NCBI GenBank assembly: GCA_000320605.2
Contig: KB445794.1
Span: 1,708,033 to 1,772,032 of the forward strand
Origin: Gelatoporia subvermispora B
Taxonomy: Eukaryota; Basidiomycota; Agaricomycetes; Polyporales; Gelatoporiaceae
Length of the DNA: 64,000 bases
Direction of reading: 5' to 3'
Shown here: one piece after another, positions 11,365-23,090 of the stretch
How positions within the stretch are numbered: the first letter of the stretch is position 1
Layout of the letters: every line of letters starts with the position of its first letter
Notes under the pieces: generated by a model
Seen by the model: the letters and a program-made list of their open reading frames with translations, nothing else
Database searches by the model: none
What the model was told of the DNA's origin: nothing
Program-made: the position numbers and the translations under genes

Positions 11365-13075
11365 GCCCTTTCCTGAGGTGGCGGACGTATAAAGGGCAAA
11401 GTAGAAAGCACAATAGCTGTAGAAGAGGTCGATGGGCGATTTTTAAGGCATGTCATCGTGGGTTCTGGTGCTGTCGCCGATGTCAAGCAGGCAGACAGAT
11501 CATGTTCGAAGCTTTGTGTAACTTATGGAATGAAGTGTAAGTAGTATTTACTTACACTAGTTATGGTCATACGCACCCAGCTGAGCTGTAGTAATCGATG
11601 CCTACTATCACTTCTCGAATGATGAACTAACAGGGACGGATGGAAGAGGCCATACTCCAGATTATCTTGTTACACATCTTGGCAGCGGCCAGGGGTGAGA
11701 TGACTTCTCGTCCATTGATGAAAGATTGGATTGGAGCATTCACTATGCAAACCGAAGTGAACCCTGAATCAGCAACAGAATAGATGCCGCCCTAAAGTTA
11801 GGATCAGCGCCACAGAATGCATCTGACTGATACAGGTCTACTTGCATACTTATAGCACATCTTGATCGTCGTATACGTTCCATTTCTGGAGCTAGACTAT
11901 GGACGGCGCACTGGCTGCCATTTCAAGACGACATCAAGATGGTAAGGACAGCCGGGGACGAGGCCTGAAGCTGCGGGCGTTAAGGCGCTGCTCGCGTTCG
12001 TCTGTGAGATACTAGTCTACAACGCGAGCGGGCCTGGAAGAAAAACGGAAGAACTGTATGGAATGGGCTTTAAAGACGCTGAAGCCTCGTGGAAGGCAGC
12101 GCTCGTCGGTTTTTATCTAGTTGCCCGCCCGACTGAGTTGCGCAGCTGGCGACACATGGGCAGCTGGCGAATCACGCCGGTCGGTCTCCAGTGCCTCGCA
12201 GCTGGCCACACAACATGAAATAGAAGGATAGAACGACATGACCTCTGAATGAAAACACGTCGTCCCTTGCTTGATGAGTGCCGAGTCAGGCAGGTCGGAG
12301 GATTGAGATGCACGGCGTCACTGACCACCCTCCGAGGTCGGAGTGATATGCCTCCGTCTGCGGGCGGCAGTACATTGTGCTGGTGGTCTCATCCACTCGC
12401 AATTGTGCTATTCGCAAAAGATAAGACGCTTGTGGTGAAGCAAGCGTGATGCTGGGAGACGGCAAGGAGAAAGCGCAGAAAACATACGCCGCGCCGCGGA
12501 GACCTTCCTAATTGAGTAAGACCAACTGCTGGTGGCTTGTTCTGGCGCCACGTCTCACAATCACCTCATACTGCCAGCGCTCAGACGGTTACAATGCCAA
12601 GCGGTGAGACATGGTTTGACAAGACATCCAAGAGAGGCTAGCATGCAGTGATCCGAGTCTCAGAATTCCGACTTGCGTTTTTGTGAGCGCCCAAAAAGGC
12701 ATCGCGGAGAGCTACCAAAGGCAGTGCATGTCAGCTGCTCCGAGCACGGCGGGCCTCGAGTGTTCGCGGGACCTTGCAGTAAAATGACAAACGGAACATA
12801 TACCACCGCATCGGATGTCGTGCGAGCAGTGAAATGGCGGATTGGATGGATGGTGGAAGTTGGATCGAGCTGGGCCAATCAGAAATGCGATAGGCGAAGG
12901 GACCAGCAAGCGGAGTAAATTAGTGCATGTCGGTCGTACCACCCTCTGCAAAATCAATTTCCGTTCCTCGTCTCATCCTCGTCTCACTATATAACGTCCT
13001 CCCATCACGCGCTCCCCTCTTTCAACACCTCCCCATCCACCTCTTTCAACAGTCGTTTGTGCCCGGACATTCAAC
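11365..13075. other. Intergenic region upstream of HMG-CoA synthase
   Basis: No convincing exon is seen. The last 120 bases before the HMG-CoA synthase ATG are pyrimidine-rich (CTC/CCTC runs), as is usual around fungal transcription starts. A short repeat of CAGCTGGCGA occurs twice near 12140-12170. Confidence 0.4.
12988..12994 (+). promoter_or_regulatory. TATA box of HMG-CoA synthase
   Basis: TATATAA lies about 85 bases before the ATG and is followed by a long CT-rich stretch that probably holds the transcription start. Confidence 0.5.
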
Positions 13076-14915
13076 ATGACCATCCCGCTCGCCACCCGCA
13101 CCAACGACGTTGAGGCACTCCCGCGTCCCAAGGATGTCGGTATCCTCGCCATGGAGATGTACTTCCCTCGTAGGGTAAGCTTACTCGCCTCCGAAAGCCG
13201 GCCACGCTTCTCATTGTTGCCAACAGTGCATCTCGGAGGAGGAGCTGGAGGAGTTTGACGGTGTCTCGAAGGGCAAGTACACCATCGGTCTCGGCCAGAA
13301 GTTCATGGCCTGCTGCGATGACCGCGAGGACATCAACACCTTCGCGCTGACCGGTGCGTCGCTCTCACTGCGCTCTCCATCCATTCAGCCTGGTCTCATG
13401 CGTTTGCACCAGCCGTTGCTAACCTGCTCGAGAAGTACAACGTCGACCCCAAATCCATCGGCCGTATCGACGTCGGCACTGAGACGATCATCGACAAGTC
13501 GAAGGCGACCAAGACCGTGCTGATGGACCTCTTCGTTGAGTCGGGGAACACGGACATTGAGGGTGTCGACTCGAAAAACGCCTGCTACGGCTCGACCGCG
13601 GCGCTCTTCAACGCTATCAACTGGGTCGAGTCGTCCTCCTGGGACGGCCGCAACGCGATTGTCGTTGCAGGCGATATCGCCATCTACGCCGAGGGAAGCG
13701 GTCGGCCAACGGGTGGTGCTGGTGCGGTCGCGATTCTGATTGGCCCGAACGCGCCGCTGGTCTTCGAACGTGAGTTTCTCCATGAACTAGCCCATGGCCT
13801 AGGGCGGGCGTGCCATCTGTTCTGTGCAGGTGACAGAACAGTGGATAGAGCGCATCTCTATGCGCTAGAAGCGCCCCCGCGGCTCCGGGTCCAGACTTCC
13901 TATCGCACACTGCTTCTTCCCATCCGTTAATATACGAGACGCTGACCTCTTCACACTAGCGGTCCACGGCACGCACATGGCCAACAAGTACGACTTCTAC
14001 AAGCCCAAGCTCGACTCGGAGTACCCCGAGGTCGACGGGCCCCTCTCTATCACCGCCTACGTCTCCGCCATCGATGCTGCGTACTCTGCCTTCCGGAGGA
14101 AGCACGCCAAGGCGAAGAAGGTCGCCGCCTCGCTGAACAGCGCCGCCGACACCCCGGTGACGCCCATCTCGCTTGACGACATCGACTTCCCCGTCTTCCA
14201 CAGCCCGTACGGCAAGATGGTGCAGAAGGCCCATGCACGCCTGGTAAGTCCCATTACCACCACGCGTCACGTGCGCATCTAATCCATGCACCCAGGTCTG
14301 GAACGACTTCATGGCGAACCCTTCGAACCCTAAGTACGCGAACGTGCCGAACGCGGAGGCGATCCTCGCGCAGTCGTACGCGGAGTCGCTCACGGACAAG
14401 GCCCTCGAGAAGACGTTCATGGGCATCGCGAAGGCCGAGTTCGAGTCGACCGTCGAGCAGTCGATGCGCTGCGCGCGCCGCTGCGGCAACATGTACACCG
14501 CGTCACTATACGGCGGTCTTGCGTCGCTCCTCGCGTCGGTCACGCCCGTCGAGCTCCGCGGGAAGCGCATCAGCATGTTTGCGTTCGGCTCCGGCCTCGC
14601 GTCGTCGTTCTTCACCATCCGCGTCAAGGGCGACACGACCGAGATCCGCGACAAGATGGACCTCATCCGCCGCCTCGACAGCATGAAGGTCGTCCCGTGC
14701 CAGGAGTACGTTGACTCACTGCAGGTTTGTACTATTCTCACTCTCCGTTCCTCGAGCCGGATATTGACAATGTCATACAGCTGCGCGAGAAGAACCACAA
14801 CGCGGGATCTTACGTCCCCGTCGGCTCGCTCGACAACATCTGGCCCGGCGGCTTTTACCTCGAGAGCATCGACGAGAAGTACCGCCGCAAGTACGGCCGT
14901 CTGCCCAAGGCATAA
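13076..14915 (+). CDS. ERG13: Hydroxymethylglutaryl-CoA synthase
   Basis: The enzyme condenses acetyl-CoA and acetoacetyl-CoA to HMG-CoA, the first committed step towards mevalonate, ergosterol and terpenoids. Six exons give a protein of about 470 residues, the normal length. The start [20 protein letters not shown] leads into [12 protein letters not shown], typical of the family. The catalytic residues are visible: Glu in [12 protein letters not shown], the acyl-enzyme Cys in SKNACYGST and His in [12 protein letters not shown]. The [11 protein letters not shown] and [20 protein letters not shown] blocks mark the C-terminal part. Introns are about 50-150 nt and all are GT-AG. The third-position GC bias is high, as expected for a well-expressed gene. 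A truncated copy of its 3' end lies at 17708-18085. Confidence 0.95.
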
Positions 14916-15538
14916 GCCGCCCGTGCCGCTTGTGCTCGCCTCGTCCCTCCGCCGTCGATATCCACTGCACTTCGCTTTCTACCTGCATACTCGTCACGTA
15001 CTAACATACCAATATTGTGCTTCTCGCGATGCAATACCTAATTGTTTTTGGTAGCCCCAGGCGGACGTTCCTGTCGCTGTCCGGCCGTGGTGTCGGCGTA
15101 TTTGGATGTCTGAAGCTCTGGCCATAGATTCCTTGCATGTACATTAGCTCACGAATAGCATGCTTCGCATAGATCAAGCCCTGCACACATGCTAAGCTCG
15201 TATGCGTTCCGTCTGAAATCGCGCCCGACTATGTTCAGACGAGACAGTGGTATACTCGATCAGCAATGCGTTATTGTGCGCCGGCGACTGAGCGGGGGTC
15301 CGATTCTGCTTGAGATGAACGGAGGAAGAGTCACGCGTAGCCATTCTACAGAACCCCTTGCTCGAGACAAACCGTCCATATTGATATGTACCTACTGCAT
15401 ATCATTTGAAAGACGCGGTTCACGGATGCTACACAGATGCTCACGGCTCACGGCTGCAAGGCGATATTGTACATAACTGTAGCTTCGTCGGACACGATAG
15501 GCCCCTGGATCTGAATCACTTCTTCGTTGCGCCCTGTG
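14916..15538. other. 3' flank of HMG-CoA synthase, also present near 18086-18561
   Basis: The first 270 bases are close to 90% identical to the flank after the HMG-CoA synthase pseudogene. On the reverse strand this block has a frame open in both copies (reading AKHAIRELMYM and then RNVRLGLP). The remaining part to the BTB gene is more diverged. Confidence 0.5.
14990..15190. repeat. Duplicated HMG-CoA synthase 3' flank, left copy
   Basis: This pairs with 18105-18305. Both begin at CTAACATACCAATATTGTGC and stay alignable with few gaps. Confidence 0.75.
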
Positions 15539-17246
15539 TCAGCTCTCTCTCTCGAATTCGAACTACGAGAAGGCGATCAGAAACCATTTCACTTAGTAAT
15601 ACAAATATCGAATTATTACCTTGGGCAGAGCATCATGTAGTTTCCTGGCAAAAGCTTCTGCATACTCCCTCCAGTATACAACGTCTGGATGTCTACCCAA
15701 GGTACATCCAGAGAGAAAAGACAAGAGTACCCCCATGGGACGAGCGGCATAGAGGCAGGGTTGACCAGTCGCTATCGATATCTGGAATTGTCGAGAGAAG
15801 TCATCTTCATGTCCGCATCTTGGGGCACCGTAGCAGGCTTGACAGCGACCGTTATTCTGTGAGATAGGCCATATACTTGATACACTGGTGTTTGAGGAAC
15901 GCAGTCCCTCAGACCATGTTTTTGCGACTTGTTGACATTGTCGATGATGTTGGAGAAGGCGAAAATATACGTCCCCGGAAAGCGAGTCATAGTGATCCAT
16001 CTCTGGAAGATACGCGTATAGTTCCTCCTCGCTTCTCGCGAGAACCTTGGGGACAGTCCGCTTTGCTTCCTCAATTAAACCATAGTTTACACAAGCAAGA
16101 AATGTCTCCATCGGCCGATCCTCTGAGGTCGTGATGATTCTGCTCTCGAGATCCTCAACAACCGCCGTAATTTGATGTTTCTGAGCAGCGGATAAAGCGG
16201 AACACATCGTACCGACGTCGCGCAGATCCCGCGAGTAGGATCCAACTGGATCCAACATCCGCAAGAGGAGAGAAAGTGTTTCACCATTCTCCTCTACAGG
16301 AATGATAATTTTACCGTCAGCTGTCACACGTCCGTCTTCCAAACGACGTTGATAGCGGGCAACGTGGGCGTCGCGGACTTTCTGCCCTAGCTTGGGTGAA
16401 GCTAGTACGATAATATCCTCGTGGACAGGGTACTCGTGGCCATCGCGTGAGCGTAGTATGATGTCGGAGTGGCGCATGGAATGTATGAAGGACGCATCGT
16501 GCACGACAGCGCCTGTAGCTGTGTCCTTGAGTGAGCAAGCGATCCGAGCTGGGAGGACCTGAGCGCGAGAGCTCACCTGAGCGTGGCGATAATGTCGCTT
16601 CCGCACCCGCTGGCTGAGGCTCTCTGACGAAGGAGAATGATGTGGAAGCCGAATTTTGGCCAAGCCTCTTGTATCGGAGAAGTCGATTGTAACATCCGAA
16701 ACTGATTTGGCGAAGCTGAGGTACGTAGATGTCTTGAAGGCCATGTACGCATACTACACTCGCTGCTTGCGAGGCTATATCCTCGAAGTCATGGTGGCAT
16801 GCAACACAGTAGACTGCGAGTGGAGCATGAGGAATGAATCCACGTAGTCCCAGCTTGAGGACCCTTGTGGCCTCTGGCATATCGTACTTGATAGCGGCTT
16901 CGAGGACAGGACTCAATTCTTCAACACTGGAAAGTGCGGGGTCTTGCACTGGGTAGCACAATCGGAGAAGACGTTCAAGGGTCTGGCCGTCCTCGGAGAC
17001 AGTAATGCAAGGGAGACCCTCATGCAGTGGTTGGGTGCCTGCGAGACTGCTCATCGACGTCTGTGATTGCCCTTCAAGCACGACGTTCGGGAGACTGAAC
17101 ATATGCTCGAAGAATCCAGAAGCTACAGAGAGGATCCGGGAGTGCACTCGGAAGGCGACATGGTTGGAGGAGGCAAGGACAATATCTGCGCCGCGTTTGT
17201 TGAACGGGTCAGGTGCTGGAAGGAGAGCTGCAGGGATTGAAGCCAT
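15539..17246 (-). CDS. Double BTB/POZ-domain protein 1
   Basis: This gene encodes two BTB/POZ modules. The first begins near residue 20 (RGADIVLASSNHVAFRVHSR, then FEHMFSLP); the second follows a linker (RHSDIILRSRDGHEYPVHED). A C-terminal region with spaced Cys (CQACYGAPRC) comes after. BTB modules mediate dimerisation and often recruit Cullin-3; these fungal forms have no assigned role. The two halves lie in different frames joined by a 58-nt intron at 16519-16576 (GTGAGC...ACACAG) that restores the frame. A last intron (15563-15619) leads to a short exon ending FEFERES. The ATG at 17246 directly follows the acceptor of an intron in the 5' leader, so the upstream in-frame ATG is unlikely. 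Paralogs follow at 18.6, 24.9 and 27.1 kb. Confidence 0.8.
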
Positions 17247-17707
17247 GCTGTTTCGTTCGATCAGTATTGTGAGTAGGGCGAGGACAACCATTTGATGATC
17301 ATCGATCAGTGCTTCAGGTACGTGATGCGTGCTTGGGTTAACTTACATTGTGTACTCACAGCGATGACAGCAGGCGTGTTGGCGCAGTGAAAGCAGAGAA
17401 TGACGAAGAACGAATGAACCCAGGGTCCGAGTCTCCAGGCGTCAGGATCTGAGATCAAAGCCAGGCTTGTATCAAGCGGACCCGTGATATATATGCCCAC
17501 AGAAATAGCCAACACGAGACATCCAGCAAGGTTTGGACAACGTGTGTCCAACGAGGCGAGCCCCAAATTTAACCTGAGCGTCAATGGAAGGTGAGTACTG
17601 AGTTGGCAAAGAGCTTGCAGGGCGTGGTGCAAACTACGCCGCAGCAGGAACTAATAGAATAGTCGTCACTGTGTTCCATCATTCCATGAGTGATATAACA
17701 TGGGAGG
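17247..17707. other. Leader of BTB gene 1 and intergenic DNA
   Basis: The region contains a 5' leader intron of BTB gene 1 on the reverse strand (donor ACAAT|GTAAGT near 17344, acceptor just before the ATG). Nothing else is recognised. Confidence 0.4.
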
Positions 17708-18085
17708 AGTTCGAGTCGCCAGTCGAGCAGTGGCGAGCACTCGAAGCGCTGCGCGCGCTATCACGGCTCCTCTGAGTCTATATACCATCTGAGTCAAGGG
17801 CGACACGACCGAGATCCGCGGAATGACGGACCTCATCCGCTGCCTCGATAGCATGAAGGTCGTCCCGTGCCAGGAGTACGTTGACTCGCTGCAGGTTTGT
17901 ACTATCCCCCTTCGTTCCTCAAGCCGTATGTTATGAACGATGCCATGCAGCTGCTCGAGAAGAAACACAACGCGGGATCTTACGTCCCCGCCGGCTCGCT
18001 CGACAACATCTGGCCCGGTGGCTTCTACCTCGAGAACATCGACGAAAAGTACCGCCGCAAGTACGGTCGTCTGCCCAAGGCATAA
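17708..18085 (+). pseudogene. 3' fragment of HMG-CoA synthase
   Basis: This copies the last two exons of the gene at 13076-14915. It starts in the GAGTTCGAGTCG region, has an internal deletion of about 130 bases and a TGA, then follows the parent closely through the [14 protein letters not shown] block. The last intron is retained, and the final exon is intact ([20 protein letters not shown], ending GRLPKA). The N-terminal two thirds, including Glu, Cys and His, are absent. Retention of the intron shows DNA-level duplication rather than retrocopying. The fragment is part of a block duplicated together with the neighbouring BTB gene. Confidence 0.85.
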
Positions 18086-18104
18086 ACCGCCCCCGCCGCC
18101 TGTG

Positions 18105-18305
18105 CTCGCCACGTACTAACATACCAATATTGTGCTTCTCGCGATGCAAGACCGATCGTTTGTGGTAGCCCCAGGCGGACATTCCTGGCACTGTCCGGCT
18201 GTGATGTCGGCGTATCTGGATGTCTGAACTTCTGGCCATAGATTCCGTGCATGTACATTAGCTCGCGAATGGCATGCTTTGCGTAGATCAGATCCTGTAC
18301 CCATG
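18105..18305. repeat. Duplicated HMG-CoA synthase 3' flank, right copy
   Basis: This is the partner of 14990-15190. It is much more alike than the BTB genes that follow each copy. Confidence 0.75.
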
Positions 18306-18561
18306 CTGATCGGAGCTCATGCTATTCTGAAACAAGATTCAAGGCTACTGGAGGAACATTAGTACTACTCCGTATACTGGCGCAAAGAACCTGACTTTCC
18401 TGCTACAAAACGCTTTCCGAAACAGGCTGTCCATATGTATCTATTGTACATCGTACGCAATACGGTGTGATTCACGGATGGCAGGTGATATTCCACCTTG
18501 TCGTTGTGATGGAACAACTTCAGTTTCGTCAGGCCAGAGATAATAGGTTCGCGTGGATTAA

Positions 18562-20361
18562 TCACTCTGTCGTTGCGTCTTGTGTCAGGTCACTTCGGAA
18601 ATCGAACTGCAAGAAGGCGGTCAGAAGCTCCTTCTAGTGACATGAACATCAAAAACATCAAACAGTTACCTCGGGTAGAGCATCCTTAAGGTTTCTGGCA
18701 AATGCTTCTGTGTACATACTCCAATATGCAGCATCCCGAGACCCATGCAAGGAAGTTTTGGAAAGAAAGGAAAAAGGTGCTCCCATCGGACGAGCGGCAT
18801 ACATGCAAGGGTTACCAGCTGAAATCATCTCGCTGAAGTGACGAGAGAAGTCATCCTTCTGTCGGCATTCGTAGGACCCGCACGAGGAACAGTAACCGTT
18901 GTCCTGAGAGATAGGCAACATAGTAATGCCTGAGGACGGCAATCTTTGAGACCATAATAGTGCGGCTTGTTGGCATTGACGGTGATATTGGAGAAGTTGA
19001 AAGTATGTGTCCCCGGACAACCCATAGGAGTCCATCTCCGGAAAATACCTATACAGCTCCTCTTTGCTTTTCGTCAGAATCATCGGCACGGCCCGTTTAG
19101 CTTCCTCAACCATCCCATATTCCAGATAAGCAAAGAATGTCTCCATCGGCCGATGTTCCGAGGCTGTGGTGAGTCTGCTGATTAGGCCCTCTGCGATCAC
19201 TCTGATCTGATGTTTCCGAGCGGCGGCCAGCGCGCGACACATCGTATCGACTTGAAGCAGGTCTGATGAATACGCATCCACTGGATATATCATTCGTAGA
19301 AGAAGGGAAAGAGTGCTCCCGTCCTCCTCGATGGTTACGATGGGTTTACCGGTGCCTGCCTCATCTGCATCTTCCGGTGTGACTTGCCCGTATGCAGCAC
19401 GGGCGTCGCGGACCTTCTGCGCTAGATGAGGGGAAGCCAGCATGAGGATATCCTCATGGACGGGATACTCATGGCCGTCACGGGAGCGAAGAATGACATC
19501 CGAATGGCGCAGGAATTGTGTGAAAGATGCATCATGTACGGTCGGACACGCTGCCGTTTGGTGCGATTCTGAGATATCGGCGCTGGGAGAACCTGTGACA
19601 TGGCTGGGTGATCGCGGCGAAGATGTCATGGTAGTGTCTGTATTGTCTGGCCGAGGCTCTCTGATGAATGAAAATGAGGGCGGAGGTAGCTGCTTTTGGC
19701 CCCGACGCGCGCCCCTATTGTTTCTCCAGGGCGAATGTAGCTGCTTTTGGCCGCGATGCGTGCCCATTTTGTGATGATCTCTCCCGTAACGCAGCAAACG
19801 GTTGTAACAGCCGAGACTGATTTGACGGAGTTGAGGTACGTAGTCGTCCTGGAGCTCGCGGGTATAGACTTCCTGTGCTGCATACGCGGCAGTATCTCGG
19901 TCATCGTGGCGGCACGCAATGCAGTAGACCGCAAGAGGGGTGTCCTGGATGAATTCGCGCAGCCTCGCTTTGAGGACTCCTGTTGCTCCCGGCATATTAT
20001 ACTTAATGGCGGCTTCGAGGACGAGATCGAGCTTCTCAAGGCTGGAGATAGATGGATCCTGCACCGGGTAGCAGATCCGGAGAAGGTGCTCAAGCGTCCC
20101 ACTTTTCTCTGAGACTGATATGCAAGGAAGGCCCTCGAACGTCGGTTGCACATCTGCGAAGGTATTCGTCGGCATATGCGATGGTTCTTCGAGCGTCGCT
20201 TTGGGAAGAGAGAACATATCCTCAAAAACCGAAGATGCTTCAGACAAGATCTGGGAGTGCACTCGGAAGGCGACATTGTCGGAAGATGCGAGGACAGTAT
20301 CTGCGGAGCGTTTGTTGAACGGATGTGGAGCGGGAGAAAACTTCGCATCGACTGTGGACAT
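18562..20361 (-). CDS. Double BTB/POZ-domain protein 2
   Basis: This is the paralog of the BTB gene at 15.5-17.2 kb, with both BTB modules in one open frame of about 565 residues. BTB 1 reads RSADTVLASSDNVAFRVHSQ and FEDMFSLP; the linker is Ser/Pro-rich; BTB 2 reads RHSDVILRSRDGHEYPVHED. The C-terminus has spaced Cys (CSSCGSYEC). The probable last intron starts at LPE|GTAACTG and ends TTGCAG, adding a short exon FDFRSDLTQDATTE that stops at 18562. The ATG at 20361 follows a 5' leader intron (GAT|GTAAGC, acceptor CTTCGCAG). The linker contains a direct repeat (RRGQKQLP). Function is unknown. Confidence 0.8.
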
Positions 20362-23090
20362 TCTCGACTGGCGCTGCGAAGTGTCAGTAAGTGGTGCTTC
20401 GAGCATATGCTAGGTGCCGGGATTGGCTTACATCGCAAGCTCAGAGCAATGGTGGTAGACGTGTCGGCCCGTCGCAAGACTAGGTTGTGGAAGATGGCGA
20501 TAGACAACTCGGTGAGCACTGAGATGAACGAGCGAGCTATCTGCCTGCACATCAGGAAAGTGTCAACTTCCTGGACGCGCTTGATATGTCTGAATTTACC
20601 TGAAGGTGCCCTGGGGGTCTGAGTTCAGTCTGGAGAGTCTTGGGCGCTTCTTCATGATGGAGCGCCATCGTTCGACACGCACCCGTGCCGCTTATTGCTA
20701 TCCACATATTCGCCATTTATGCTTTGTATAGCGGGAATGCTGGATGGATGGATGCGCAGGGTTCACGCCACAGACAGTGGTCCGCTACAGTGCTGGCTCA
20801 ATTTTGCCTCGTGCGGGAAAGACGCGGCTTTGTGGGTCGAAGACGCCCATCTTGGCCTCTTTCCGTTATGTCCTATAGTCTTGGGCACTTTATCGAATTG
20901 ATATGATTCTCGGTGTAGCCATAGATTTTGCTGCCTAAAATGTGACCAGAGTATTTGAGAAACATTTTCACGCGGAATAATGTCGTTGCACCAGCCCGTA
21001 ATGTAGTAAAATACTTGATTTACCCCTAAGTCCGCATATCACGTGATTGCGTTGAATGACAGCAAAACATTCCCACGATCTCCCAGGCCAGAATTCTTTT
21101 CACTTCTCTCTCATCCGTTCTCGTTTGCCTTCGCACTCCTCCATTGGTCCTACTCATGAAGCACAAATGTTTTGTTCCACAGTCTAGGTTTCATGTGCCG
21201 CCTAGTGAGTGCATTGCCTTCTGATAGGGTGCCATGGGTGATGCTTGTGCTCCTGCGCAACTGGGCAAGCAGTAGCGGGTTGGAAGGCGTAAGGACTCTG
21301 GGCATTTAATCTACGATGAGTCCGGCGTTCCTAGAGAACGGTTATGGTCTCCACTGTCCAGTGCAACTGACAACTGGTAGTCTGGGTGTGTCGGCAATGC
21401 ACCTGCGGGACCTTTGCCGAGGTGTACAGCAGACTGCAAGGGGACATCAAGTTTGGGCCGAGTGGGGTAGATTGGAAGACACACGCCTCCTCGGGATCAT
21501 ACCGCCTTGGTAATGTGCCTTGCATAACTGATTGCGAGTGTCATTGCGGCGTTGATTCGTTATACGATGTGTCTCGCCGCGCAGACATCATTTGTCTACG
21601 GTACGTCGTGCTTGGCGCCCGCTGCGTATAGCCATTGGTTATGCAGATGGCGCATGCACCTACCCTCGGAGCATGCTTTTGATATATTTTATCTTCGCTG
21701 TCTTTCAATGATGTTGAATGATCACGCTAACATACTCTCCTGCTAGCTCATACAGAGACTTTCCTTCGGTCGCAATCCTCGATGCCTGGCGCAGACACCA
21801 TCTGTCTACTCCGGAACACCAAGTCTAGCGCTGCACTCTGCACATCCGATCCTCCCGCACCTGACATCGACTTAGTCTTCTCGATACTTTCACCGGAGAA
21901 ATCCACTGCCCGTGAGTCGTCCTCAACACTTTCTATGCCTTTATTACTTCTTCCCCTGCCTCTCTTGCCGAACCAGAGCCCAATCTTATACTTCCTGGTG
22001 CAGCTTGTGTGATATCACCCGGCCGTCACCATCCCACTCCCTCTCAATAGGATCTGCATTCACGAGGTATGCATCGTCCAAATTCCCCATGTACCCGTAC
22101 CGGTCAATTCAGACACTATGCCAGCCTCTTCACAAGTGTGACGGTTACAGCTGTATTTACCATTACAGTAGTCATAATATATTTGAATTTTGTCGACATT
22201 CTGACGACAGCCTGAGAGGTGTCTGGATGGTGTCTGAGTTTGTCTGAATAAGACGTTGACCGTCTGATTCAGAAATGAACCTGATGGATTCAGACAACAG
22301 TGTCTGGTCCACTTGTTGTCTGAATATGTCTGATCCAGACCTTTAAGACGTGTCAGACCAACTGGACACTTTCCTGATGCAGGCAGTATACCGTAAACGA
22401 AGGCATCATGCTGAAGGCCACGATGCAACAGGCACGGTCTAGCACGACTGCGCAGTCCTTCGCAACTTCGCCCAGGCAGCGCGGATGCGTCGTGGAGCAA
22501 AGAACCTAGTCAAGAAAGGAATCTTTGTCTGGTTAACGGGTCGCAATCCGGATTTGGGCAAGCCTCGGACGTAACATACAGTAGAAGCAGAGGTCATGGA
22601 AGCATCCGCACAGCCAGTTTCAGACACCTGTTTTTAAGCGGTATGGATCTCCAGGTCAGCAGGAACAGCCCAAGGCAGTACAGAATCGAAATACGTGCTA
22701 ATTGAGTATATATGAGTATGCATGTAAAAGGAGGCTGTATCTACACGAGCGGATTCGGTGCTGATGAATAATGAACCCTCCTAGGAGGAGGGTTGACTGC
22801 GGCCTTTCGTGTTCTTCGTAATTCGGCAAAGCCCTGCTCAGATTTCCCACAATCAGCGTGTTTGAGCGGCTCTTTCGGCACTCGTCCTCACTCGCGTTGC
22901 TCCTCAGTTGCCTGCATTGTGACAACTCATACGCTTTTTCTAGACGGATCAGTGATTCCGTATGTACATGCTATCTCTGTCATAAGCGACATTGAGCACT
23001 TGAATATCTACCGCCGGCTCCGAAACTATTCCAAGGTATCGGTCTTACGCGCTGCAAACTGGACAAGCCACCTTTCCAACCATATTTGGC
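20362..23090. other. Intergenic region with unassigned open stretches
   Basis: I see no complete gene. Near 21782-22054 an ATG exon (MPGADTICLLRNTK) splices with a GTGAGT donor to a short second exon. Near 22445-22576 a forward frame reads FAQAARMRRGAKNLVKKG and then FVWLTGRNPDLGKPRT. Neither matches a family I know. The 22108-22365 part is dense in GTCTG/CAGAC motifs. Confidence 0.3.
22108..22365. repeat. GTCTG/CAGAC-rich segment
   Basis: The pentamer GTCTG and its complement occur more than ten times within about 250 bases in both orientations, including GATTCAGAC and GTCTGAAT pairs able to fold back. This could be the end of a mobile element or a protein-binding array. Confidence 0.35.

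Noticed and set aside
13956..14798. 280-codon reverse-strand open frame
   Set aside because: It lies antisense to HMG-CoA synthase exons with strong GC-rich third positions, which leave the opposite strand open. It resembles no protein.
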